Below the pieces are notes generated by a model. It searched no databases and was not told the DNA's origin. It was given only the letters and a program-made list of their open reading frames with translations. Shown piece by piece: positions 29,903 through 40,227 of a DNA stretch of 64,000 bases; position 1 is the stretch's first letter, and the number at the start of each line of letters is the position of its first letter. This stretch comes from Aliidiomarina quisquiliarum. GTDB taxonomy: Bacteria; Pseudomonadota; Gammaproteobacteria; Enterobacterales; Alteromonadaceae. The position numbers and the translations under genes were made by a program. Location: NCBI RefSeq assembly GCF_023922585.1, contig NZ_JAMFTN010000052.1, forward strand, positions 52,916 to 116,915, given 5' to 3'.

Positions 29903-31431
29903 GCTACCAACTAGAATTACAACCAGGCCAACTTACCTTGGCTCAAATGCGCCATATTAGCCGTTCTCCAGTGCAATTAACGTTAACCGAATCTGCTTGG
30001 CCGGACATTGAGCGGGCGGCGAAAACCGTGGCCGACGTATTAGCGGAAGGCCGTGTTGTGTATGGCATTAATACCGGTTTTGGCTTGTTAGCCAGTACGC
30101 GTATTGCAGCAGACCAACTTAGTGACTTACAGCGCCGCATTGTTCTTTCTCATGCGGCAGGCGTTGGCGAGCTAATGGCCGACTCGGTCGTACGCTTAAT
30201 GTTGGTACTTAAAATAAACTCACTCGCCCGTGGTTATTCTGGCATTCGCCCAGAAGTAATGCGATTTTTACTAGAGCTGCTCAATAACGAAGCCTACCCA
30301 TGTGTACCTTCTAAAGGCTCGGTAGGTGCATGTGGCGACTTAGCACCCCTAGCGCATTTAGTCCTGCCGTTGTTAGGTGAAGGTGAAATACGCTACCAAG
30401 GGCAAGTATTACCTTCGGCAGACGTGCTTAAAACACTCGGCATGGCACCAATGACACTGGCGCCAAAAGAAGGTTTAGCGTTATTAAACGGCACCCAAGC
30501 GTCGACCGCATTGGCCTTACACGGCTTATTTGCTATTGAAGACGTGTTCCGTTCAGCGCTATTGGCCGGTGGTATGGCGGTGGAAGCGGCCTTAGGTTCG
30601 CGCACCCCGTTCGACGCCCGCATTCATGAGGTTCGTGGCCAGCTTGGGCAAATTGATGTAGCAGCAGAATTACGCACTATTTTAGGCGCAAGCAGTGAAA
30701 TAGGCAGCTCGCATTTAGACTGTGAAAAAGTACAAGACCCTTACTCACTCCGTTGCCAACCACAAGTAATGGGAGCTATTTGGGATCAAATCCGTAATGG
30801 CGCCATTATTTTGGAACGAGAAGGGAATGGCGTAACCGACAACCCGCTGGTGTTTTCCGACGACAACGACATTCTTTCTGGCGGTAACTTCCATGCCGAG
30901 CCTGTAGCACTAGTGGCCGACAGCTTAGCTGTGGCATGCAGTGAAATAGGCTCTTTGTCTGAACGCCGAATTGCTTTATTAGTTGACCGTACATTAAGTA
31001 ATTTGCCAGCTTTCTTGGTGGAAAATGGTGGGGTGAACTCAGGCTTTATGCTGGCGCAAGTAACGGCAGCGGCTTTAGCTTCAGAAAATAAAACCCTGTC
31101 GCACCCTGCCTCGGTAGACAGCATACCAACGTCGGCGAACCAAGAAGACCATGTGTCGATGGCCACTTTCGCAGCGCGCAGGCTAGAAGATATCGCTGAA
31201 AATACAGCGTCTATTGTGGCAATTGAATTGCTCGCTACAGCTCAGGGTATCGACTTCCGCCGGCCGTTAAAAAGTTCGCCAGTGGTAGAAGCAACCTATA
31301 CAAAGGTGCGTGAAAAGGTGTCTTATTATGCAGAAGACCGCTACTTTTCGCCCGACATTATTGCCATTACTAAGTTAATTCGCAGTGGTGAATTGTCGCA
31401 GTTAACAGCAATAAAAATGGCCCGCGGTTAA
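29899..31431 (+). CDS. hutH: Histidine ammonia-lyase with Ala-Cys-Gly at the cofactor site
   Basis: 510 residues, standard length. It releases ammonia from histidine to give urocanate. The family makes its electrophilic MIO cofactor from an internal Ala-Ser-Gly; here the motif in [15 protein letters not shown] is Ala144-Cys145-Gly146, read directly from gca tgt ggc at 30328-30336. The rest of the active site appears intact: [16 protein letters not shown], and NQEDHVSM with its conserved residues. From work on the Pseudomonas enzyme, Cys at the Ser position supports activity, so this is probably functional. It is last in hutCUH, overlapping hutU by 4 bases. Confidence 0.96.
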   Translation: MSYQLELQPGQLTLAQMRHISRSPVQLTLTESAWPDIERAAKTVADVLAEGRVVYGINTGFGLLASTRIAADQLSDLQRRIVLSHAAGVGELMADSVVRLMLVLKINSLARGYSGIRPEVMRFLLELLNNEAYPCVPSKGSVGACGDLAPLAHLVLPLLGEGEIRYQGQVLPSADVLKTLGMAPMTLAPKEGLALLNGTQASTALALHGLFAIEDVFRSALLAGGMAVEAALGSRTPFDARIHEVRGQLGQIDVAAELRTILGASSEIGSSHLDCEKVQDPYSLRCQPQVMGAIWDQIRNGAIILEREGNGVTDNPLVFSDDNDILSGGNFHAEPVALVADSLAVACSEIGSLSERRIALLVDRTLSNLPAFLVENGGVNSGFMLAQVTAAALASENKTLSHPASVDSIPTSANQEDHVSMATFAARRLEDIAENTASIVAIELLATAQGIDFRRPLKSSPVVEATYTKVREKVSYYAEDRYFSPDIIAITKLIRSGELSQLTAIKMARG

Positions 31432-32333
31432 CGCGGTGCTTTTACTACATAGCGCCCGGTGAACATGGCGGCGAAATCATCGCCGTCATATAACGCCACC
31501 GACAAGGTTAGCCGGGCGTTTCTACCTTCCAGTAAGTTATCAAAGTTTCCTTCAACATCAACCAAGTTCGATACGGCTCGGGCATGTTCGGCAATGGGCA
31601 GTTTGTATTCAATGTTTGCCTCAGCTAATACAATGTCGCCGTTAACTTTTAATTCCTGCATGTGTAAATGCAGCATGCCCCAGCCTGCTAAGGTTGCTAA
31701 GGTATAAATACTGCCTGCAAACATAGTGTGGTGCACGTTAATGTTGCGCGCCAAAGGCGCCCGTAATTCAAGCGTACGGCCAGTATATTGGTAAATGCGA
31801 ATGCCCATGGCTTTACTAATGGGAATGTCGCTGTGCCATATTTTCTGCAGTGCGTCGCACCAATCAGGGCGGTACACAATATAGTTTTTATTGTTTAATA
31901 CTTTGACTAGCTGGTGCTCGGCCATGGGGTTTTTAACCGTGTTGGCCTCTTCTTTTAGCACATAACCACAGCGCTGGTAAAAGCCAAGGGTGTTATCGCG
32001 GCAGTTTATTATGGTGCGTTTGGCACCTTGGGCGAGGGCCGCCGACTCGAGCGCATAAATTAAGGCAACACCTTGGCCGGTACCTTGGTAGTCAGGATCA
32101 ATCGCCATAAAGCGAATTTGTGCTTCGTCGGGGCTGTTAAAATGAATACGGCCCACGCCAATAGCACGGCCTTCTTCATTCACCAGCATGCGATGCTCGC
32201 CTACTTGGTCGTATTCGTCTTGTTCTGATCCACGGGGGCGGTGAAATGGCTTGCGTAACACGCGCCAACGTAGCTCGTAATAGCGCTCAAAGCTTTCATC
32301 TGTATGTGGAATTACTATGGTAACTTTCGACAT
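31428..32333 (-). CDS. GNAT acetyltransferase fused to hotdog-fold thioesterase (YiiD-like)
   Basis: 301 residues in two domains. The N-terminal GNAT domain (about 1-145) has the acetyl-CoA loop [18 protein letters not shown]. The C-terminal domain (about 155-300) is a YiiD_C hotdog thioesterase with the [18 protein letters not shown] helix. The same architecture is found in E. coli YiiD, which has been linked to fatty-acid initiation; that link is from the family. It overlaps the hutH stop by 4 bases tail to tail. It is divergent from the next gene, and the ATG is at 32333. Confidence 0.85.
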   Translation of the reverse strand: MSKVTIVIPHTDESFERYYELRWRVLRKPFHRPRGSEQDEYDQVGEHRMLVNEEGRAIGVGRIHFNSPDEAQIRFMAIDPDYQGTGQGVALIYALESAALAQGAKRTIINCRDNTLGFYQRCGYVLKEEANTVKNPMAEHQLVKVLNNKNYIVYRPDWCDALQKIWHSDIPISKAMGIRIYQYTGRTLELRAPLARNINVHHTMFAGSIYTLATLAGWGMLHLHMQELKVNGDIVLAEANIEYKLPIAEHARAVSNLVDVEGNFDNLLEGRNARLTLSVALYDGDDFAAMFTGRYVVKAPR

Positions 32334-32392
32334 TGGTCTTCCTACGACAATGGCTTACACTGAGTTCTCATATTGATAACGGGAGAACACGG

Positions 32393-33079
32393 GTGACAGA
32401 GCCGTTAACTGGCCAAGCGCTAGAACAATTGCTTCAAGAAGCAACAATAATAACACTGACTGGAGGCATCGAGGTTAGATTAGTCGTTCTTGAGAATCAA
32501 GATTATCGGCTATTAGTGCTAAATGGCTCGGTGCAATCGGTGCAAGACAAGCGGGACCCCGCAAGGTTGGTGTTAGCGCATCAAATACCATTATTGGCGG
32601 CCCTTGCGGCAGTGCCTGAGCATGGTAACGTATTAGAACTAGGCTTAGGCGGTGGTAGTGCCATGGCTTATGCACGGGCCCATTACCCAACGCTAAATTG
32701 GTTATGCTTAGAACAGTCGGCTAGAGTTATTTCACTTTATTTTGACTACTTTGCTCCTGCCACCGTTATACCCGAACAACGCATTCTTATGGCTAAAGCT
32801 TATGAATGGTTAACAACAAGCTGGCAGGGCCCGCAGTATGATTTAGTGTTGTGCGACGTTTATGACCGTTTAGATGTTCAATTTATAACCGCCTGCGCCA
32901 AAGTGGTTAAGCCGGGTGGAGTGCTAGCTATTAACTGGTTACCGCATTTGCAAAACGATAACTTAGGTGACAGCGAACTCGATTGTTGTGCCGCCATAGC
33001 TGGATGGTTGCGCACTCAGCAAAATGTTGCAGGATTTCGTAATCGAGTATATCAACTTACCAGACCGATATTAGAATAA
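32393..33079 (+). CDS. Spermidine-synthase-like methyltransferase-fold protein
   Basis: 228 residues from GTG 32393, which has GGGAG seven bases upstream; an in-frame TTG at 32333 would overlap the opposite gene's start. The Rossmann core has a motif I of GNVLELGLGGGSAMAYAR, then NWLCLEQSARVISLYFDYF and DLVLCDVYDRL, and PGGVLAINWLPHL. It lacks the N-terminal beta domain and polyamine-binding signature of true SpeE, so polyamine synthesis is not implied. It is 40 bases before yihY on the same strand. Confidence 0.7.
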   Translation: MTEPLTGQALEQLLQEATIITLTGGIEVRLVVLENQDYRLLVLNGSVQSVQDKRDPARLVLAHQIPLLAALAAVPEHGNVLELGLGGGSAMAYARAHYPTLNWLCLEQSARVISLYFDYFAPATVIPEQRILMAKAYEWLTTSWQGPQYDLVLCDVYDRLDVQFITACAKVVKPGGVLAINWLPHLQNDNLGDSELDCCAAIAGWLRTQQNVAGFRNRVYQLTRPILE

Positions 33080-33118
33080 CGCTAAGCCTAACGTTAATAG
33101 TATCGACAAGGAATTGCG

Positions 33119-34039
33119 ATGACAAAAAGGCAAGAAGCAGTTGAACAGGCTTGGAGCAAAATAAAGCTAGGCTACGGCCATGTTTGGGCATTCTCAAAAC
33201 ATTTTTTAAAACGCTGCTTAAAAGACCGAGTTAACGTTACCGCTGGGCATCTTACCTATGTGTCTTTGTTGTCGTTAGTGCCATTGTTGGCCGTGGTGTT
33301 TGCCATGTTTGCAGCTTTTCCAATGTTTGCCGAGCTGCGTGAACAGGTACAGGAAATGTTGCTGTCGAACCTAATACCAACCAGTGGCGACGCTATTACC
33401 AACTATTTAGAAGGGTTTGTAGAAAACGCCAACCAAATGACAGCCGTAGGGGCGGTGTTCTTATTTGTGGTGGCGTTGTTGTTAATGTCGGCTATCGACA
33501 AGTCGATGAACACCATTTGGCGTGTTGAACAACGCCGGCGAATGATTATTTCGTTAGCCGTATATTGGATGATTCTAACCCTAGGCCCAGTGTTGGTGGG
33601 GGTGAGTATTGCAGCGAGTTCTTATTTATTAAGCCCAGAGGTGTTTGGCGCAGACTACTTAGGCGGCATGCAGTCGTTTTTGCTACGAGTATTGCCGCTT
33701 ACTTCTACCTTTATCGCTTTTTTACTGCTGTATGTAACAGTACCTAACCGCGTGGTAAAAGTGCGCCATGCTATATGGGGGGCATTACTTGCGGCCGTTT
33801 TATTTGAGACCGCCAAAAATGGCTTTCAAATTTACTTGCAATACTTTCCAACCTACCAGCTTATTTATGGCGCCTTAGCTACCATACCTATTATGATTGT
33901 TTGGATTTACTTGTCGTGGAATATTATTTTAATTGGGGCCGAGCTAGCGGCTAGTATTGAAGAGTATTTGCATGAACCAAGCGAAGCAATGCCGATAGAA
34001 GAAACAGCAGCAAATGACGAACAGGATCAAAAAGAATGA
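33119..34039 (+). CDS. yihY: YihY/UPF0761 family inner-membrane protein
   Basis: 306 residues with about six membrane segments and the [25 protein letters not shown] motif region typical of this family. It was once called RNase BN by mistake; the true function is unknown. The C-terminal tail is acidic and cytoplasmic. It overlaps dtd by 4 bases, the conserved yihY-dtd pairing of gammaproteobacteria. Confidence 0.93.
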   Translation: MTKRQEAVEQAWSKIKLGYGHVWAFSKHFLKRCLKDRVNVTAGHLTYVSLLSLVPLLAVVFAMFAAFPMFAELREQVQEMLLSNLIPTSGDAITNYLEGFVENANQMTAVGAVFLFVVALLLMSAIDKSMNTIWRVEQRRRMIISLAVYWMILTLGPVLVGVSIAASSYLLSPEVFGADYLGGMQSFLLRVLPLTSTFIAFLLLYVTVPNRVVKVRHAIWGALLAAVLFETAKNGFQIYLQYFPTYQLIYGALATIPIMIVWIYLSWNIILIGAELAASIEEYLHEPSEAMPIEETAANDEQDQKE

Positions 34040-34485
34040 TAGGTTTAATTCAGCGCGTTAGTTCGGCGCAGGTTATAGTCGATAACGAAGCCGTTGCGAC
34101 TATCGGGCCGGGTATATTGGTTTTACTTGGCGTTGAGCATGGCGACACTGACGAAAAAGCCCAGCGCCTTGCAGCGCGTATTGTTGGCTATCGAATATTT
34201 GCCGATAATGACAATAAAATGAATTTAGACGTGCGAGATATCAGTGGCGAAGTGTTAGTTGTGTCGCAATTTACCTTAGCAGCCGACACGCAAAAAGGCC
34301 GCCGCCCAAGCTTTTCTTCGGCCGCAACACCGAGTGAAGCCGAGCGCCTGTATGAAGTGTTTTGCCAAGCTATGCGCAGCGCAGGTGAAGCGTACAATGT
34401 GGGCGTACAAACGGGCCAATTTGCTGCCGACATGCAAGTGCACTTGGTTAACAACGGTCCAGTTACTTTCCAACTAAAAACCTAA
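34036..34485 (+). CDS. dtd: D-aminoacyl-tRNA deacylase
   Basis: 149 residues, close to E. coli Dtd (145). It removes D-amino acids wrongly attached to tRNA, and Gly from tRNA-Ala. Signatures are [13 protein letters not shown], the [17 protein letters not shown] motif (SQFTL), and the cross-subunit Gly-cisPro-like VNNGPVTF at the C-terminus. It overlaps yihY by 4 bases and is translationally coupled. Confidence 0.97.
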   Translation: MIGLIQRVSSAQVIVDNEAVATIGPGILVLLGVEHGDTDEKAQRLAARIVGYRIFADNDNKMNLDVRDISGEVLVVSQFTLAADTQKGRRPSFSSAATPSEAERLYEVFCQAMRSAGEAYNVGVQTGQFAADMQVHLVNNGPVTFQLKT

Positions 34486-34519
34486 CCGTAAAGGTTAAAC
34501 AATAATAAAGGCAAAGCGT

Positions 34520-34774
34520 ATGAACTATTTAATTTGTGTAATATTGCCGCCCTACGGAATTTGGTTAAGCGGCTACCGAAAGCAAGCAATGCTTAGCTTA
34601 CCTATGTACATGCTAGCCATAACACTGCTTTACGTTGCCTTTAATGGCGGGCCACCTGGCAGTTACGTGGCAGGGCCAGTTATTTATGTGGTGGCTATTA
34701 TTCATGCGTTTATTTTTACCCACCGCTACTACCAAAAGGTAACGGGGAAAATACACCCGCATGAAAATCAATAA
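34520..34774 (+). CDS. Small two- or three-span membrane protein, unknown function
   Basis: 84 residues. Hydrophobic segments lie at about 2-14, 22-42 and 50-68, with a GPPGSYVAGPVIY turn and a basic tail (HRYYQKVTGKIHPHENQ). It opens with ICVILPPYGIWLSGY, faintly like the Pmp3/YqaE proteins, but the rest does not match clearly. It lies 34 bases after dtd with an AAAGG ribosome site and may be co-transcribed with yihY-dtd. Confidence 0.65.
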   Translation: MNYLICVILPPYGIWLSGYRKQAMLSLPMYMLAITLLYVAFNGGPPGSYVAGPVIYVVAIIHAFIFTHRYYQKVTGKIHPHENQ

Positions 34775-34892
34775 GCTTTAAAGCAGTAAAATAGGGCTGA
34801 AAAGCCCGTAAATGTACTGTAAAAGCCACTTATATTTATCTGCCGTGGGTAGAATTGGGTCAACTTAATAGACTCAAAGGCAGGACTACGGC

Positions 34893-36062
34893 ATGAAGCC
34901 ACTTTCATTACAGCAGCTACCTACGGTGTTAAGCGTGCTTTTTGCAGCGTTTTTTATATCGGCCTGCGCGGCAGAAGAAGCCCAAGAATTAGAAGCGCCC
35001 AAGCGACCATTACCACGCGTATTTGCGGTTACTGTTGCGGCTGAAAACCTTGAAATTGAACGCTCTTTTTCGGCTCGTACAGAAGGCTCTATGGTTGCAG
35101 CAGTTACTGCACGAGCTGGTGGGCAAATAGAATCACGCGAGTTTAAAGAAGGCCAACTAGTACCAGCCGGTACAGTTATGTTTCGGTTAGAAAAAGCCCC
35201 CTACGAAGTTACCCTGCAGCAAGCCAAAGCCGACTTAAGCCAAGCGGAAGCTGAGCATGCTACCGCCCGCCGTGATTGGAATCGGGTTATGAACCTGTAC
35301 GACGATGGTGCTATTTCTGCTCGCGATCGCGACCAAGCCCAGTCAAAGCTAGAAATAACCGCCGCCGGTTTAGAAAGTACTCGTGCCCGCCTCGACGATG
35401 CCTCGTTACGCTATAACTATACTGAAGTGAAAGCGCCAATTACTGGAATTGCTAGCCGCGAACGAGTGTCGGTGGGTAACGTTATTGGTGAAGGTGACAG
35501 CCTAGCCGTTGTTACCGCCATGGACCCACTGTATGTGCGCTTTTCAGTGCCAGAAAACGGTGTAGCGGCGCGCTATTTATTGGCCAATTCATCGCTTACC
35601 GCTGTTACCGACCCTACTCAAGAAGTAAGCCCAGCCGAGCCTCATGAACACAATGTGCGCTTAAGCTTTGCCGACGGCCGCGAGCATTCAAGCCGTGGTT
35701 ATATCGACTATGTTAGCCGCGTGGTTGATCGTAATACCGGTAACATGGAAGCCCGAGCGGTTATTCCAAACCCCAACTTAGACTTATTACCAGGGCAATT
35801 TGTACGGGTAGAGCTGCCTAAAATTGTGGTAGCCGATGCCATTTCAGTACCACAACGCTCGGTAGTGCAATCTGGCCGTCGCTCAGTGGTTTATATTGTT
35901 GACGAAGAAGACCGCGTGCGGGTACGCGAAGTTACTTTAGGTGTACGAGTAGACAACGAACAGCTGATTGAAGACGGCTTGGCCAACGGTGATCGAGTGA
36001 TTGTGGAAGGTCTTTCAATGCTTCAACCTGGCGCACGGGTGCGGGTGGAGGATTTTGAATGA
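34893..36062 (+). CDS. RND efflux periplasmic adaptor lipoprotein (MFP)
   Basis: 389 residues, with a lipoprotein signal ending in the lipobox ISAC (Cys25). Order of domains: barrel-sandwich halves around GGQIESREFKEGQLVPAG, a helical hairpin (about 100-165), then the second barrel half (VKAPITGIASRERVSVGNVIGEGD), beta-barrel and membrane-proximal domains. It links an RND pump to an outer-membrane channel. It overlaps the pump gene by 4 bases. No TolC-type gene or local regulator is in the window, so the outer channel must come from elsewhere. Confidence 0.94.
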   Translation: MKPLSLQQLPTVLSVLFAAFFISACAAEEAQELEAPKRPLPRVFAVTVAAENLEIERSFSARTEGSMVAAVTARAGGQIESREFKEGQLVPAGTVMFRLEKAPYEVTLQQAKADLSQAEAEHATARRDWNRVMNLYDDGAISARDRDQAQSKLEITAAGLESTRARLDDASLRYNYTEVKAPITGIASRERVSVGNVIGEGDSLAVVTAMDPLYVRFSVPENGVAARYLLANSSLTAVTDPTQEVSPAEPHEHNVRLSFADGREHSSRGYIDYVSRVVDRNTGNMEARAVIPNPNLDLLPGQFVRVELPKIVVADAISVPQRSVVQSGRRSVVYIVDEEDRVRVREVTLGVRVDNEQLIEDGLANGDRVIVEGLSMLQPGARVRVEDFE

Positions 36063-39000
36063 TAGCCAAGCATTTTATCGAGCGCCCAGTCTTAGCTGGG
36101 GTGCTGTCGATTTTGATTGTGTTGGCGGGGCTTATGGCCCTACGTATGTTGCCGGTGCAGCAGTACCCACAAATTGTACCGCCGCAAGTTAAAATTTCTG
36201 CTAGCTATTCAGGTGCCACTGCTGAAGCCGCATCGCAAGCGGTTGCTTCGCCATTAGAACTGTATATTAATGGCGTGGAAAACATGCTGTATATGACCTC
36301 GTCGGCCGACTCATCGGGCAGCGTTAGCATAACCGTAGTGTTTGAAGTTGGCACCGACATAGACCAAGCCGCCATCGACGTCGACTCCGCTGTGCAACGG
36401 GCGCTGTCGCGGCTACCGGAAGAAACCCAGCGCAGCGGCATTCGAATTAGTAAAGAGTCGAGTGCTATTTTAAAAATTGTTTCCATGCGCTCGCCCGACG
36501 GCAGTCGTGACTCTTTATTTCTAAATAACTATTCGAACCTAACCGTACAAGACGAATTAAGCCGCATTAATGGCGTGGCCAGCGTAACCTATTTTGGCTC
36601 GAAAACTTACGCCATGCGTATTTGGTTACGGCCTGATCAGCTTGCAGACTACGGCCTTACCCCTGCCGATGTAAATAAAGCGGTTAAAGAACAAAATGGT
36701 ATGTATGCGGCCGGGCTATTTGGTGCCGCCCCGAACCCAGAAAATGCGCAAGAACTGACTTTACCTATTGGCACCGAAGGTCGTTTTTCTACGGTTAGCG
36801 AATTTGAAAATATTATTCTACATGCCGACGACAACGGCGCTGTAGTGCGCTTGTCCGACGTGGCCCGCGTTGAATTGGGTGCCAGCATTTACGACTTCGA
36901 CGCCATTCAAAATGGTGAAACAGTAGTACCCATGGGTATTGTGTTACGGCCAGGTGCCAACGCCTTAGAGGTGTCGAAAGAAGTAGACGCCGTAATGGAA
37001 CGCATGAGCCGGAGTTTTCCTTCTGGGGTCGACTATTCCATTTCTTTTGACACCACCGAATTTGTAAAGGTGTCGATAGAGCAAGTTATTCTTACGCTGT
37101 TTCAAGCTTTAGTGTTGGTTATTGCGGTTATTTATTTATTTTTGCAAAGCTGGCGCGCCACTCTTATTCCTTTATTGGCCATTCCTGTTTCGCTTATCGG
37201 TGCCTTTGCGGGCATGTATGTATTCGGTTTTTCATTGAACCTGCTTACTTTACTGGCCTTGGTATTAGCCATAGGCATTGTGGTAGACGACGCCATTGTG
37301 GTGTTGGAAAACGTGGCACGGTTAATGACCGAAGAAAACTTGTCACCGAAAGAAGCCGCTGTGAAAGCCATGCAAGAAGTGTCGGGCCCTATTGTCACTA
37401 TGGTGTTGGTGCTTACGGCGGTGTTTGTACCGGTGGCGTTTTTAGGTGGTTTAGCAGGGGTTATGTACCAACAGTTTGCCTTAACCATTGCAATTTCGGT
37501 AATTATTTCTGGCTTTGTGGCGTTAACCTTAGCCCCAGCTTTATGTGCCGCTTTACTTGAACAACGGCCAAGCAAACCACCCGTGTTATTGCAAAAGTTT
37601 AATAGGCTTTTTGACCGTTTAACCATACGTTATACCGAAGGTGTGCGCTTTATGCTGCGCCGTACCGGTATGGCAACGATAATTTTTGCCGGCGTTATTG
37701 CTATTTCCTTTGGTATATTTAAACACTTGCCCAGTGGCTTAGTACCCGACGAAGACCAAGGTTATGTGCTGGTGTCGCATCGTTTACAAGAAGGAGCTTC
37801 GCTTGATCGTACCCAACGCTTTTCAGTGGGTTGGAACGAACAATTACGCAATGAAAGTATGGTAGCCAACACCCTTACCTTTATTGGTTACGACTTAGTA
37901 AATGGTGGCCGCAAAGCCAACGTAGGGGCCAGTTTTGTTACCTTAAAGGCTTGGAACCAGCGTAAGGCTGCGGGCCAAAGTAGCTATGAATTTGCCGAGC
38001 AGGTGAACGAACTGGGTGAAGACTACCCCGAAGCAACTATTCGTGCGTTTAACCCGCCGCCTATTTCAGGTATTTCTACCACAGGTGGTATTGAAGGTTA
38101 CATGGCTATTATTGCCGACGGTAGCGACGAAGAACTAGCCATTCACATGGAGCAAGTGGTAGCAATGGCCAACCAACGGCCCGAATTAAGAAACGTACGC
38201 ACAACTTTGCGTATGGACATTCCCCGTTATACAGCTTATGTGGATCGCGAACGAGCCAAAACCATAGGCGTGAATATTGACGAAATATTCGCCGCCATGA
38301 ACTCGGTGTTTGGGCGAAAGTATATTAACGACTTTAACTACTTAGGCCGTGCTTGGCGGGTATATATGTCGGCCGAATCTGCTTACCGAGAAAGCCCAGA
38401 AAAGCTTTCTGAAGTATTTGTGCGTTCGAAAAAAGGCGACATGGTACCCATAAACTCAGTCATTCAAGTGCAACGTACTACCGGGCCAGACTCTATCGAC
38501 CGTTATAACAGCAGGCCAGCTGCGCGCCTATTAGGTGAGCCTGCCCCTGGTTTTAGTACTGGGCAAGCCATGTTGGCGTTAGAAGAAGTGGTAGCTAGCA
38601 TAGAAACTTCGTTACATAGCGAAGAGCCTAAATATCAGCTGTTTTGGACCGGCTCGTCGCGCCAAGAGCGTGAAGGCGGTGCCGCGGCAGGGCTAGCGTT
38701 TGGCTTTGCAATTTTAATGATTTTCTTATTGTTAGCAGCCCAGTATGAACGCTGGACTCTACCGCTGGCGGTTTTAACCGCGATACCTTTTGCGGTGTTT
38801 GGGGCGGTGGTTGCCACTTGGCTACTTGGTTTACAAAACAATATTTATTTCCAAGTGGGATTATTGGTACTGATTGGCTTAGCCGCTAAAAATGCCATAC
38901 TAATTGTTGAATTTGCTGCCATGAACCGTAAGCAAGGCTTGTCGATTACAGCTTCAGCCCTGACTGCCTGCCGACAGCGTTTCCGGCCAATACTAATGAC

Positions 39001-39202
39001 CTCGCTGGCATTTATTTTAGGTGCTGCACCTTTAGTGGTTGGCTCGGGTGCGGGCTCTGCAGCACGGCAAGCCGTAGGAGTTACTGTAGTAGGTGGTATG
39101 CTAGTGGCTACTTTTATTTCTATATTTTTCATTCCCGTGTTCTACATGTGGATAGAAAAACAACTGCTGAAACTAAAGCTAAAACGCCAGCGTAGCTTGT
39201 AA
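36059..39202 (+). CDS. RND efflux pump, inner-membrane transporter (HAE1 type)
   Basis: 1047 residues, matching AcrB/MexB. Twelve membrane segments flank two large periplasmic loops. The proton-relay Asp pair is intact in GIVVDDAIVVLENVARL, and the partner Lys in LIGLAAKNAILIVEF. The N-terminus IERPVLAGVLSILIVLAGLMAL and the porter-domain start AEAASQAVASPLE are typical. It exports drugs, bile-like compounds or solvents using the proton motive force; the substrate cannot be inferred. It is coupled to the adaptor gene. Confidence 0.95.
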   Translation: MIAKHFIERPVLAGVLSILIVLAGLMALRMLPVQQYPQIVPPQVKISASYSGATAEAASQAVASPLELYINGVENMLYMTSSADSSGSVSITVVFEVGTDIDQAAIDVDSAVQRALSRLPEETQRSGIRISKESSAILKIVSMRSPDGSRDSLFLNNYSNLTVQDELSRINGVASVTYFGSKTYAMRIWLRPDQLADYGLTPADVNKAVKEQNGMYAAGLFGAAPNPENAQELTLPIGTEGRFSTVSEFENIILHADDNGAVVRLSDVARVELGASIYDFDAIQNGETVVPMGIVLRPGANALEVSKEVDAVMERMSRSFPSGVDYSISFDTTEFVKVSIEQVILTLFQALVLVIAVIYLFLQSWRATLIPLLAIPVSLIGAFAGMYVFGFSLNLLTLLALVLAIGIVVDDAIVVLENVARLMTEENLSPKEAAVKAMQEVSGPIVTMVLVLTAVFVPVAFLGGLAGVMYQQFALTIAISVIISGFVALTLAPALCAALLEQRPSKPPVLLQKFNRLFDRLTIRYTEGVRFMLRRTGMATIIFAGVIAISFGIFKHLPSGLVPDEDQGYVLVSHRLQEGASLDRTQRFSVGWNEQLRNESMVANTLTFIGYDLVNGGRKANVGASFVTLKAWNQRKAAGQSSYEFAEQVNELGEDYPEATIRAFNPPPISGISTTGGIEGYMAIIADGSDEELAIHMEQVVAMANQRPELRNVRTTLRMDIPRYTAYVDRERAKTIGVNIDEIFAAMNSVFGRKYINDFNYLGRAWRVYMSAESAYRESPEKLSEVFVRSKKGDMVPINSVIQVQRTTGPDSIDRYNSRPAARLLGEPAPGFSTGQAMLALEEVVASIETSLHSEEPKYQLFWTGSSRQEREGGAAAGLAFGFAILMIFLLLAAQYERWTLPLAVLTAIPFAVFGAVVATWLLGLQNNIYFQVGLLVLIGLAAKNAILIVEFAAMNRKQGLSITASALTACRQRFRPILMTSLAFILGAAPLVVGSGAGSAARQAVGVTVVGGMLVATFISIFFIPVFYMWIEKQLLKLKLKRQRSL

Positions 39203-39264
39203 CCTGTGCTGCTGAGTGTCATAACTAGGTAGGTAGTTTTGTATAACCAACTTAGGGAAACAAA

Positions 39265-39537
39265 ATGCAAACTGACATAAACGCACGGCTAATTTTGGCC
39301 GTGTTTGAAAAAATAACCCGCTTAGGCGCAGCAACTAAAAAAGACGGTGAAACAACGCACCACCTAGACGGTATTACCGCTTACTCCGACTTCGACGGCT
39401 ACACCGTGTACCTAGAAGACGACGAAGTAAAAGTATATACGGGCTTTCACAACACCTTTCGGGTAAATTCCGACAGTGCACGTGCTACAGAAAACTTTCT
39501 TCGCAAAATGCAGTATATTGAGTCGAATTATGATTGA
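39265..39537 (+). CDS. DUF3081-like small protein
   Basis: 90 residues, no signal peptide or membrane segment. The pattern LAVFEKITRLGA, then LDGITAYSDFDGYTVYLEDDEVKVYTGFHNTF resembles DUF3081, a small family of unknown function common in Alteromonadales and Vibrio. The function is unknown. The base composition is like its neighbours. Confidence 0.7.
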   Translation: MQTDINARLILAVFEKITRLGAATKKDGETTHHLDGITAYSDFDGYTVYLEDDEVKVYTGFHNTFRVNSDSARATENFLRKMQYIESNYD

Positions 39538-39576
39538 ATGCAGCATAACTAATTTAGCGGCGAGTTTGCAGCAACA

Positions 39577-40227
39577 ATGACAAATAAAAATTACACACTC
39601 GGTGAAGAAATAGCACATTCCGTAACCCACGGAATTGGCGCTTTGCTTGGGGTTGCAGCCTTAATCATTATGGTGTGGTATGGGTTAACCGAAGGCACCG
39701 TTTGGCATTTAGTAAGTGGCATAATTTATGGCACATCACTTATTCTGCTTTATATGGCCTCAACCTTATACCACGCCATTACCAATCCCCGGGCCAAAAA
39801 AGCATTTCAGCTAATGGACCATGCTGCAATATTTTTGTTGATAGCAGGCACTTACACGCCATTTTTATTAGTGAACCTACGCGGCCCTTGGGGTTGGAGT
39901 TTGTTTATTATTATCTGGAGCATAGCCATTGGCGGCGTATTCTTAGAAACCATGAAAAAAGAGCGTGTTAAGTGGCTCTCGCTCACCTTGTATTTAGGCT
40001 TAGGCTGGATGGCGTTAGTGGCTATGAAGCCCATGTTGGAATTAGTAGACAGCTTCGCACTATTACTATTATTAGCTGGCGGCTTAAGTTACTCCTTCGG
40101 GGTTATTTTTTATGTACGCAAGCAAATGCTTTACCACCACGCAATTTGGCATGTGTTTGTACTTGCGGGTAGCGTGTTGCACTTTTTTGCGGTGCTTATA
40201 GGAGTATTTACTGGCAATAATAGCTAA
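39577..40227 (+). CDS. Hemolysin III / PAQR-family membrane protein
   Basis: 216 residues, seven membrane segments. Conserved residues of the HlyIII family are EEIAHSVTHGIGAL, STLYHAI, FQLMDHAAIFLLIAGTYTPF, and the C-terminal HHAIWHVFVLAGSVLHFF, which supply a Ser, Asp and His metal-binding site like that of adiponectin receptors. In E. coli the homologue is YqfA. Despite the name, haemolysis is not expected for chromosomal copies. Its 3' end overlaps the convergent Cys-rich gene by 20 bases. Confidence 0.92.
   Translation: MTNKNYTLGEEIAHSVTHGIGALLGVAALIIMVWYGLTEGTVWHLVSGIIYGTSLILLYMASTLYHAITNPRAKKAFQLMDHAAIFLLIAGTYTPFLLVNLRGPWGWSLFIIIWSIAIGGVFLETMKKERVKWLSLTLYLGLGWMALVAMKPMLELVDSFALLLLLAGGLSYSFGVIFYVRKQMLYHHAIWHVFVLAGSVLHFFAVLIGVFTGNNS

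Noticed and set aside
32333..32392. Longer N-terminus of the spermidine-synthase-like protein from TTG 32333
   Set aside because: It would overlap the start of the opposite gene; GTG 32393 has a proper ribosome site.
39577..40227. True haemolysin toxin
   Set aside because: The family name is historical; the sequence is a seven-span PAQR-type membrane protein.
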